64,000 nucleotides of DNA from Tetracentron sinense (Eukaryota; Streptophyta; Magnoliopsida; Trochodendrales; Trochodendraceae), in NCBI GenBank assembly GCA_015143295.1, contig CM026565.1, positions 28,776,052 to 28,840,051 of the forward strand, read 5' to 3'. Position 1 is the stretch's first letter; every line of letters starts with the position of its first letter. Positions 10,633 to 19,231 of this stretch are shown here, piece by piece. The notes beneath the pieces are model-generated. The model made no database searches, was not told the origin of the DNA, and worked only from the letters and a program-made list of their open reading frames with translations. A program made the translations under genes and the position numbers.

Positions 10633-11339
10633 AACACTGCATTTCAGTCGTGTACGTGCTTAATGGCAATTAGAGTCGATGGCGAGGCCGATGGTGTTGT
10701 TAATGGTGGCTTAATTTGTGTGATTGTTGTAATTTAATTTGATATGTGTAATTTATTGTCTTGGAACTGTTTGTTTCTTGGGATTATTCCATGTAATGGT
10801 TATTCTTTGTAATTCAATTACTAGTCGAGGCTTGCAAGTATGAAGATCGTCAGATGTTTCTTAGATGTTTGATTCAGTTCGTTTTTTTTTGGAATAATCA
10901 TAACTAGTAGATCTATGGAGATATATATCTACAAACTAATAAGAAAATAAAAGAAAATTTTAACTATAATTGGATCAACTTGTTCCAGTCTATAAGATTG
11001 AGCCAATTCTAATATATATTAATCCAAGAACACTCACCAAATTTCAATCATATTTTGTAATTAGAGGAGGAAATTATGAGTTTTTTTTTTTACCCAACCC
11101 ATCAACTCACCCAAGTCTGCCTGGCATTTCTTGGGTTAGAATTTGTTTTTTCAACCCATTTATAAATTGGTTGGTTACTGGACTCGATGGGTCATAGTAT
11201 AGAGTAAATTTATTATAGTTCATAACATTAATAATTTGTTTATTTTGATTATCTTTTTAGATGGGTTAGGGTTGAGAGATTCTTTATTGGATTGACTCAT
11301 AAGCACCTCTAGTTGTTGCGACGAGTCATCCCCAGTAGA
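10633..11339. other. 3'UTR of the proline-rich protein gene, then unassigned DNA
   Basis: The first 200 bp or so are GT/TAA-rich, as expected of a plant 3' UTR, but I could not fix one poly(A) site. No gene in the remainder. Confidence 0.4.
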
Positions 11340-11492
11340 AAGAGCCGCGCTCGATGTTGCGTTGTTACCCATCTATGTCTTAGAAAATGAGGGTCCACCG
11401 ACCCATTGTTAATGTGGAATTACCAATGTTTGAACGCGGGACCCATTTTTTAAGACACAGATGGGCAACAACGAGCATTGTTGCCCATCCAA
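11340..11492. repeat. Foldback hairpin element
   Basis: Two arms of about 45 bp face each other: GTTGTTACCCATCTATGTCT and AAAATGAGGGTCC on the left, ACCCATTTTTTAAGAC and ACAGATGGGCAACAACGAGC on the right. The loop is about 40 bp. It could be a MITE or an inverted duplication, and would fold into a long hairpin if transcribed. Confidence 0.6.
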
Positions 11493-11818
11493 ACTCCAAT
11501 ACAAATCGTGAGTCACGTGTCTCTTGAAGTTCTCGCCCAACGTAAAACAAAAGTTTGTGTAAAAAGTATTGTTTCTTGGTTAACGGAGACGTTGCTTTTT
11601 TCACTTGGACTAGAAATTTTAAAAGACATGTTATAAGGAAAACGAACAAGAAGGGAAATAGGATGAAATTGTTGAGAGAGAGCAACCGCAGATGTAAACC
11701 AACAGAGTACTATCAAACTCCTTGAACAGAATCAAGGTGATCAACGAGTAAGGGGATTTCTCCTCTTATTATTTTTATGATTTTTCTTACTACCCTACTC
11801 TCTTGAATTAGTTTATCA

Positions 11819-12003
11819 GTTTATGAGTACTCCCAAATACACTCCCAAACTCTAACCCTTTAATTCAAATATTTAAGGACTCAGTTTAGATTTGACTTTA
11901 CTTATTTTATTATCTTCTAAAGTTACACCAATTCTAATACTGACCATTAATTATTTGAATTAAAGAATTAAAATTTGGGAGTATACTTGGAAGTACCCAT
12001 AGA
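11819..12003. repeat. Small MITE with TACTCCCAAAT ends
   Basis: GAGTACTCCCAAATACACTC on the left and GGGAGTATACTTGGAAGTAC on the right are inverted repeats. The same unit occurs at 34224-34434 and at 40648-41308, the last interrupted by a hAT MITE. No coding capacity; superfamily undetermined. Confidence 0.6.
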
Positions 12004-12181
12004 ATGACTCATCTCTTATTTATAGGAAAGATTAACACCCATAAATAGCAAGTTAATTATTGGCAAATCTTAATGGTAAAATGGTATACGACCCATACAT
12101 TTTGATACGGCAAAAGGGTTTCTAATTAGAGTGAAACTTGACTTATGGTCTTTCATCTTTGTAGCCTAAGGCTACAAATGA

Positions 12182-12500
12182 TGTTAAGACCCAAGTGATA
12201 AATATTTAGATTGCGTCATTTCGATCAATCCAAGTTTTGGGATCCGTGATTGTGTTTGGGTGCACATTAATTGGTATCAGAACTAGACACATAGTCTCAG
12301 GTTCGATCACGGAAATGACTACCTGAGGAGGGCTACAAAAAAAAATATTGAGAACTATCCTACCCCAAAGTGAAAGCCGTTGTTGACGATGACTGTAGAA
12401 GCATGGTGGTATGTTACGATCCAGGTGATAATTACTTAGATTGCGTTCTTCCTATCAATCCGGGCTTTTTAGATCAGTGGTTGCATGAGGGTACTCATAA
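12182..12500 (+). mobile_element. TRIM retrotransposon (319 bp) with 5-bp target duplication
   Basis: A miniature LTR element. The 5' LTR (12182 to about 12269) and 3' LTR (12412-12500) share CAAGTGATAA-like, TTAGATTGCG and TCAATCC words. Directly after the 5' LTR sits TGGTATCAGAAC, one base from the initiator-methionine tRNA primer site TGGTATCAGAGC. The whole is flanked by AATGA at 12177-12181 and 12501-12505. The internal part has no gene. The terminal CA has mutated, so it is older than its relative at 51103-51458. The 60-codon frame at 12370 is not a gene. Confidence 0.8.
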
Positions 12501-12639
12501 AATGATCAACAAGTTTCTCATAATTCATAAAAAAGTATATAAAATTTTTTAAATTACAAACAGAGCAATAGTTCGCTCCACGAGTGAGGATCAAACTATT
12601 GCTCCTTCCTCTTACAAAGGCGCTTCAACTGTCACGAAC

Positions 12640-12760
12640 TCTGGTTAATTTTTTTTTTCTTTTGAAAACCAAGAGTAGATGAGTGAATATTAAGAGTGAC
12701 TTTTATCTTAACTACAGTTAAATGAGTTAAAAGAAGGACACATGGCAAGAAAATGGGAGC
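12640..12760. repeat. Fragment of the long-inverted-repeat family
   Basis: CTCTGGTTAATTTTTTTTTT through TTAACTACAGTTAAATGAG and AAGGACACATGG match half of the family module seen in full at 59443-59813. Confidence 0.45.
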
Positions 12761-12972
12761 CAAGACACCCATCCTCAAGTTACCGATTGAGGAGGTGATT
12801 GTTTTCCTTACAAAAATAGATGTGGATTTTCTAAGCAAAGTGAGCTCTGACAAATATACATATTTTTTTGTGTAAGTAAGTAATTGATCTTTTATAGCTT
12901 TGGGCTACGAAGAAACCATTGCTATCAAGTTTCACTCAGCTTCTAATCCTCTCCAGCGGTCATTTACAATAG

Positions 12973-13264
12973 GGCCTCGGATTGTCTCTGGTGAAGCCAG
13001 AAAGGTGGTCTCGGGCAACCACAAAACAGCGGACGTGGCGATATAAAAAGGGAAAAAGTCATTCCATTTTCTCTCCATGATTTTGACTTCTCCCCACTTG
13101 ATATCTCTTCCCCTTTATCTCACCACTTTATCGCCATGTGTCAAATAATGTGTGGATAAGTCAAAATCATGGGGCCCATGAAATGACTTCTCCAACCACA
13201 TGTCCCCTATTTTGTGGTTGCCTGAGAGGAGCCTTTCTAGCTTCGCCAGAGAGAATCCGAGGCC
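12973..13264 (+). mobile_element. Mutator-type MITE, copy 1
   Basis: Starts GGCCTCGGATTGTCTCTGG and ends CCAGAGAGAATCCGAGGCC, and is flanked by a perfect 9-bp duplication TTACAATAG (12964-12972 and 13265-13273). A 9-bp duplication points to the Mutator superfamily. Inside, TGATTTTGACTTCTCC recurs in both orientations. Two further copies lie at 13284-13564 and 58218-58506. The 96-codon frame at 13138-13428 crosses two copies and is not a gene. Confidence 0.8.
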
Positions 13265-13283
13265 TTACAATAGGAATAAAGGA

Positions 13284-13564
13284 GCCCTCGGATTGTCTCT
13301 GGCCGAAACCCCTTATCTCGGGCAACCATAGAATAGGGGACAAGTGGTGGAGAAGTCAAAATCATAGGCCTCATGATTTTGACTTCTCCACACACAACAT
13401 GACACATGGTGATAAGGTGGTGAGATAAAGGGGGAGAGATATCAAGTGGGGAGAAGTCAAAATCATGGGGAGAATATGAAATGACTTCTCCCCTTTTATT
13501 GCCACATGTCCCCTATTATGGTTGCCCGAGGGGTTTCTAGCTTCGCCAGAGACAATCCGAGGCC
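13284..13564 (-). mobile_element. Mutator-type MITE, copy 2, inverted
   Basis: The same family in opposite orientation to copy 1, 19 bp away. Ends GCCCTCGGATTGTCTCTGG and CCAGAGACAATCCGAGGCC. Flanking 9-mers AATAAAGGA and GATAGAAGA match at 6 of 9 positions, so this is a separate insertion rather than an inverted duplication of copy 1. Confidence 0.7.
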
Positions 13565-13887
13565 GATAGAAGATGGTGAGTTTCTTGTAGAGTGAACAGC
13601 TTATTGGTCCTTTACCTCCGTTATCTTCAACACATGTGTCGCCTACGAATTTGTGTTGGTGGGGAGCCCACCAGCTGACAACCGGAGGTGATTGCGAGTC
13701 TATTGGATTATGTTTGGATTTACTTTTTCAACCCATTTTTAAAAAGTCGGGCTGAGTATAGAGCCTGTCCACATTATCAATGCCCCACCCTTTTCATTAA
13801 AAAGAAGAAGATAATAATAAAATTACACTATTGGTGATGTCACCTTTTTCTCAACATAAAAAAGTTCTCTTAAATAATAATACAAAT

Positions 13888-14393
13888 TAGGGCTGTATTC
13901 GGTCCGGGCTTGGCCAAGCCCGGCTCGGCTTGAATAGTTTTGATCGAAAGGCCTGAAACCCAGCTCGGCCCGAAATGGCGTTTGAATGTGCGGCCTGAAG
14001 CTTGGCCCGAATTCAAAATCTTGGCTTGAAGCTCGGCTCGACCTGAATTGATTCAAGCTCAAGTTGGGCTTGGCTTGGCTCGAGCTCGGCTTGAATCTTT
14101 TTTTTTAATTTAATAATAATATTTTATATTATTTATATATATAATAATGATATATATAAATAATATTTTTATTTATTTTTATATTTTTTTTAATAATATT
14201 CGAGCCGGGCCGAGTTCGGGCCGAACCGAACCTCAATCGAGCCTGGCCGAGCCGCACAGGGGTTGGCCCGAGCTCGGCTTGAATTTGATTTCGGGCTTTT
14301 TTTTTAGGCTTGACTTAGCTTGAATTAGCTTTCGGGCCGGGCCGAGCCGAGCCAATTCGCACCAACGTGCCGATCGGGCTTTGTGCAGCCCTA
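13888..14393. mobile_element. hAT MITE, TAGGGCTG family (CTCGG-rich)
   Basis: Ends TAGGGCTG and CAGCCCTA, flanked by ATACAAAT and ATAAAAAT (7 of 8). Subterminal DNA on both sides is packed with GGCTCGG, CCGAGC and related words around an AT-rich core. This explains the GC-rich minus-strand frame at 13823-14062, which is not a gene. Relatives with the same ends but other internal words are at 40667-41137 and 62072-62513. Confidence 0.8.
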
Positions 14394-14429
14394 ATAAAAA
14401 TCAAGATAATCTTCTTTTCTTTATCTTTA

Positions 14430-14848
14430 TCTTTACTATATAATGCAAGAGACATGTCAGAGATGATTTTTCTGAAATTTCCAAACTACCCTTATATAAA
14501 AACAAAATGTTGATTTAATGTGTTACTTTAATTCCCAAACTACCCCTTGTCTTTGATTTAATGTTTTACTTTAATTCCCAGACTAACCTTTGCTCATCTA
14601 TCTATTTAGAATCACAGGCAATCGCGATTGAACTCGAGTAGAGTTCAATCGCACCCACAGGTTAACACGTGTCCCTTTTAATTCCTATTAATTGTGGTTA
14701 ACTCATTCCCCTCGCTCTCACATGCATTGCACGTGCCACTAGCGAGTTCAATCGCACCCGCGGGTTAACACGTGTCCCTTTTAACTCTTATTGACTGTGG
14801 TTAACTCCTTCCCCTCGCTCTACGTGCATCGCATGGGCCACCCGCTAG
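14430..14848 (+). mobile_element. Small non-autonomous Helitron
   Basis: Begins TCTTTACTATATAATGC after an A and ends CCCGCTAG before a T, the A|TC...CTAG|T signature of Helitrons. A family member in reverse orientation at 56121-56493 has the same ends, which supports the call. The 3' terminal part is duplicated in tandem with a period of about 103 bp (14641-14743 and 14744-14848), the first unit ending CACTAG. Each unit contains GTTAACACGTGTCCCTTTTA, a module shared with the long-inverted-repeat family. Confidence 0.65.
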
Positions 14849-15830
14849 TCTTAATAATAATAATTTAAAAAACCAATAATAGTAGAGATAGAAGGGAAGA
14901 TGGGTTCATGTATATTCAAGGCATATGCCAAGTTGCCAACTAACAAGATTGGGCAGCTGCCTTTGGAGACTTGTCATATTCACGTGATCTGGTCGTTATG
15001 CTTTGTTTCTTACACTATCAATTCTCTATACCATCTTCTAGAAACAGTACCAATATACACTATGTTTCAACTAAGAAGTGACAGTTAAAAGAGGATAATT
15101 AAAATCCATATCCATGGACTCCTCTAAGATCTCAGCTCTCCTTCTCAGTTGTCAATAATTTAGGGAAATAGATACCCGATCCCGCATTCACCAACCTAGC
15201 TGAATGTGCGGTTTTATAGACTGTCATGTGTCCCTTTTAACACACCCGTAAGCTTCTTCGATTTAACTTTGGTTTTAGAAAAAAAAAAAATTAAGTTGGC
15301 TAGCTTAATCACAGTTAAAGGGAGGCCAAATAGGAAGGATTCCGCTACCTAGCCGGTCGGCTATTCACTGCTCATAACTTTATGGTCCCATGTAAAATGT
15401 TTTGTCTTATCTCCCATTATGAGGCGATTAAGGGTGAGGGCGACTAAGGCAAGCATTCCCCAAAAGGAAAATTCTAGCCTTTCTGTCCTATTCCTTTTAC
15501 CAGAAGCGAAATGGAGAAAAAGAACTAAGAAAGGGATATGAGATTAATATGACAGGGTGGTAGGAGTGAGGACCTCTATAGGTTTGGCATGTGAACTTTG
15601 TTTTGTCCCTTCTCCCACTAAAACATGTGGTGTCTATTTATGGGTCCATATTGTTTGAAATCTGTGGATTATTGGATTTTCTTAATATTGTCTAAGGAGA
15701 TATAGATTACAGTCTGTTAAGAGAGAGAGAAAGATTCATACACTTCAACAAGAGAATCTCAACAAAAGCTGCTCAACTAAAACACACAGGAAAACCTGTT
15801 TTTGCATTCTTTGAAGCCTGTTAAGAGTTA
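14849..15830. other. Intergenic with one repeat fragment
   Basis: No supported gene; the 62-codon frame at 14900 matches nothing known to me. 15220-15335 is a fragment of the long-inverted-repeat family (TGTCATGTGTCCCTTTTAAC, then AACTTTGGTTTTAG). A GA-rich tract lies near 15720. Confidence 0.4.
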
Positions 15831-15837
15831 AGACTCT

Positions 15838-16010
15838 TTAAATAAAATGAATTGGCTCACACAGAAGCAAGAGGTAAGTTCGACTCTTGCCATCCCCTTG
15901 AGGTCACCACACAAGATTCCATGGTTCTCATGGGCTTGGGCTTACCGATTCTTGTGGGTTGCGGGATCTTGCACGCGCCTGGGACTCAAAACAAAAGTCC
16001 CTAAAAGATA
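15838..16010 (+). mobile_element. Possible tRNA-derived SINE
   Basis: TTGGCTCACACAG resembles an RNA polymerase III A box, and GGTAAGTTCGACTCTTGCC about 25 bp further on resembles a B box. The body that follows (GGGCTTGGGCTTACCGATTC) is non-coding. No clear tail or target duplication. Confidence 0.4.
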
Positions 16011-16339
16011 GTATAGAATACCCTATGAAGGAAAAGGGACAACCAAGTAGAATGGAAGTACAAATGAGCAAGTCTTAGAAAGTATAGTAGAACCTTTGGA
16101 CCTACCTGCCCAAGAGAGGAGCAATTCATCCCCCTATGTGAAAGAACATAAATCGTATGAAGCATAGACTGTAGAAGGCTGTAAGCAGTAGCTAGAGTTG
16201 GAACCTTAGGCATTGTCTTCTCTATAGTGTTGCTATTTGTAAGATCTCTCTCTCACACAGAAGCATTGCTTGAATGGTTGGTCTTGATCCTTTGTATGTA
16301 GTGCTTATACACTGGCACGTTCACCATGATACCTGTACG

Positions 16340-16400
16340 CTACCCACCAGGGGTTGGTGCAGTTGGCTAGTGTCTCGGATTTGCTCCCTGTGGTCGACTT
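16340..16400 (+). mobile_element. SINE head fragment
   Basis: CACCAGGGGTTGGTGCAGTT, GGCTAGTG and TTGCTCCCTGTGG form a tRNA-like A/B-box region. The same head recurs at 60590-60645, so it is a dispersed SINE promoter rather than a tRNA gene. Confidence 0.45.
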
Positions 16401-16699
16401 ACCTCGGTATTGTAGAACAAATTGTGAGTGGGTCGAATACACAAATGGACTAGAGCCAAGAATGGACTAGTCCTTGGCTCGAAGGCTTTGGGACACCCTC
16501 TGTTACCAAAAACAAAACCAAAAAAGGCTAGTGTTTGAAGAGGCCTACGGTTCATTTCCGGAGCCCCCACTTCAAAAATAGTCTGCTGGCAGGGCTCTGT
16601 AGTTTTATTCATTTCTAAATGGTAGATTTGTGTGCCCGACCGTCTCCTTGCTGTAGTCTATTAAACTTCCATGTAAGAAATTCAACAGAAGCTTAGAGC

Positions 16700-17287
16700 A
16701 CCATTCCAGATGAGGGAGTATCAAAATTTTAAATTACGAAAGAAAAAAACCCAAACCCTATCAATTGAAACTTTGGATTTCACAAACCAGATCTTCCAAC
16801 ATTATTTAATACCAGAACATGCATTTATATGATCAGGACTAAGATGTCCCCCAGCCACCGTGCCGCTGCTGCAGTTGCCTCTCTCTCTTGCTACTAACAT
16901 CTAGAAACTGGAAAGAGAGAAAAAAAAAAAAAAAAAACAGAAAAGGTATTTGGATGGAAACAGAGCTTTGCATTTACTTCCCAGAATAAATTATTTTTGT
17001 AACATACCTTTCGTCGAGGAGGGCTCATGATCCCTCTCTCTTCCTCGTTGAATACCGTCAGGATTAGCCACTAAGTAATCTGAATCAGAACTACACATCT
17101 TGAATCTGAAAGGTGGGCATCCGCGCTAACCAAAACAATGTGCCATGCCACCAAACCCTAAACATAAAAAAAAAGCTTATTCTATGACTCAACAGATATA
17201 TGTTACAGATTACAGATTCCTGGTCTTCCTGCTCACTCGCATAGGGTGGGCTCGACACTAAAGCAATTAAAGCCATCGATACAACCA
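16700..17287 (-). other. CNOT10 3'UTR (extent inferred)
   Basis: Downstream of the CNOT10 stop on the minus strand. No other gene; candidate AATAAT-like words near 16805 could belong to a poly(A) signal. A purine-rich run at 16911-16939 is the pyrimidine tract of the predicted 3'UTR intron seen from the other strand. Confidence 0.4.
16908..17007 (-). other. Predicted 100-nt intron in the CNOT10 3'UTR
   Basis: On the minus strand AAAG|GTATGTTAC is followed 100 nt later by a long T/CT tract and TTTCCAG|TTTC, a strong plant intron signature. The donor lies about 280 nt after the CNOT10 stop codon. Not confirmed by any transcript. Confidence 0.5.
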
Positions 17288-19231
17288 TCAAGAAGAGCTG
17301 TTCAATGTTACACCACTGGGGAGGAATCTAACTTGGCTACACTGTTTCAACTTGGTGAGAGCTTCTTGTGATTTCCCGAGAAGGAGATCCACATAAACTG
17401 CAGTGAGAATGGCTTCTGGACGGTTGGGTATAGTGGCTACAGCTTTTATTGAAAACCGTTGGGCCGGTTCTAGATCACCTTGCATTGCGGACATGGCAGC
17501 AAGATTAACATAAAGGGCCCCACGTGCTTCTTCTGGCTTGAGGAACGCCATACCTTGAGATTCTTCCGTGGGCGGGTTCATGGCAGCCACTGAGCCACCA
17601 TTTAACTCTTCATCTCCACTCTTTTCAACTCGACACTTCTCTCTGTCTTCTTCGTTATACGGCAATTCGAGGTTTCCATCTGAGATATAGACTGACAAAT
17701 GCTCAGCTGCTTCTTTTGGCCGATTTAAGCGGCAGAGGGCCTCAGCTGCATATGCATGGCCTAGATAGATGTATATTCTGGAACATTCTGGAAGTCTCAA
17801 AAGAGACCTTGCAGCTGATAGGGCTTTCAAAGGATTTTCCAAATTCAACTCTACATATGCCAGGTCAGCCAGAACAGCTTGCTTGATCAAGTGGTTATCT
17901 CTTCCGCACAAATCTGCATAAGCTGAGACTGAACTTTGTAAGATGGTGTTTGGGCTCACTCCTTTCGATTCTTTTGCATCCCCATTTGACTTAGCCTGAG
18001 CAGAGACTACTGTTATATTAGATGCCTTTGAATACTCACAGGATGAATTCTTGTGGTTCGAGTTCTCAAGGGATTCTTGGCTCGACTCTTCTTCCTCTGA
18101 GGAAGAGTTAAGAGGCAAACCTGCCTCCAAAGACTCTAAACTGTTCAATAATTGAAGTGCATTGAGGAGATACTGTCGAGCAAAGGGGATTGAGAGCCTA
18201 TATCCATCACCCCCAACTAATCTGTCATCCTGTTCCACACAATCCACACGCCTATTTCTTGATGCCCCATCATCCACAACTAATTGCCTCCATTTTCCCT
18301 TGCCAACAACATGAAGTCTAATTTCTTCCCCATCAGTAGGAAGCCCACTGGATTTCAGAAGCCCCTTTTCTAGTGCCAACAGACAGCATTCAGCAATTCG
18401 GAGCCACAAAAGAGGACGATTGTGGAAAACCAAACTGGCCTTCTCGAAACAGCGAGCAGCAACTATTGGTCTCCCACAGGCCAAGTACTGCAAACCACAG
18501 TTGTACACAATGAGAAGGGATTTATCTTGTGAGAAAGTTGAGAGTTTGAAAGGTTTGTCCGACCGGAGAGATGAACTATTTTTAAGTGCCTTGGAAAAGA
18601 ATACAGTTGATATGTGGTGTTTCCCGAGTTGATGATAGATACACCCAAGATTGTTGTTGAATATGCTTGATATCCCTGGTTCTGTCCTATTACTGGATGT
18701 CATCAAGAGCTTGATTGCTTTACGGTAATTGCCACGAGCATATTCAATCTGGGATTTCAAGAGCAACGCCATAGAAGAATCTCTCCCACGTGCAATGTTC
18801 ATAGCGAGCTTAACTTCACGCTTTGTCGCCTTCAGATTCCTAGTGAGAAGCAGAAGCCGGACCTTGTAGAGATGCAACTTGAGCTTCAGATCAACGACAG
18901 GAGCAGGACACTCAGCTGAGGTTCTTGAAAGATCGTTTGAGGATGGGAAGCCAGCAGGCCTTGCAAAGTTCTGCCCGCCAATGTCAAATGTTGACAGTAG
19001 ATTATCATAGTCAAGTGACTCATCTAATAAGGTTCTCGACAGAGGATTTTCTGAGGTATTTACACTGGCAGCTGAATCTGAATTAAAAGGGTCAGGGGCA
19101 GTTGAATTGCTTAGTGCTGAGGAAGCTTTTACTGCAAGGTTCGAAGATTGATGTTGTGCAGTGCTTCCATTGTCTCCTTGACTGATCATATAACCAACAC
19201 CAAAAGCTTTTTCCAAATACTGAATTACATC
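17288..19231 (-). CDS. CNOT10: CNOT10 terminal coding exon (647 codons)
   Basis: Opens at GTTCAG|GATGTAATT (DVIQYLEKAFGVGYM) and runs without a break to ...LPSGVTLNSSS and TGA. It holds three quarters of the protein and most of the TPR repeats. The open frame extends a little upstream into the intron (to 19309), but the acceptor and conservation place the exon start at 19231. Confidence 0.95.
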   Translation of the reverse strand, partial: DVIQYLEKAFGVGYMISQGDNGSTAQHQSSNLAVKASSALSNSTAPDPFNSDSAASVNTSENPLSRTLLDESLDYDNLLSTFDIGGQNFARPAGFPSSNDLSRTSAECPAPVVDLKLKLHLYKVRLLLLTRNLKATKREVKLAMNIARGRDSSMALLLKSQIEYARGNYRKAIKLLMTSSNRTEPGISSIFNNNLGCIYHQLGKHHISTVFFSKALKNSSSLRSDKPFKLSTFSQDKSLLIVYNCGLQYLACGRPIVAARCFEKASLVFHNRPLLWLRIAECCLLALEKGLLKSSGLPTDGEEIRLHVVGKGKWRQLVVDDGASRNRRVDCVEQDDRLVGGDGYRLSIPFARQYLLNALQLLNSLESLEAGLPLNSSSEEEESSQESLENSNHKNSSCEYSKASNITVVSAQAKSNGDAKESKGVSPNTILQSSVSAYADLCGRDNHLIKQAVLADLAYVELNLENPLKALSAARSLLRLPECSRIYIYLGHAYAAEALCRLNRPKEAAEHLSVYISDGNLELPYNEEDREKCRVEKSGDEELNGGSVAAMNPPTEESQGMAFLKPEEARGALYVNLAAMSAMQGDLEPAQRFSIKAVATIPNRPEAILTAVYVDLLLGKSQEALTKLKQCSQVRFLPSGVTLNSSS

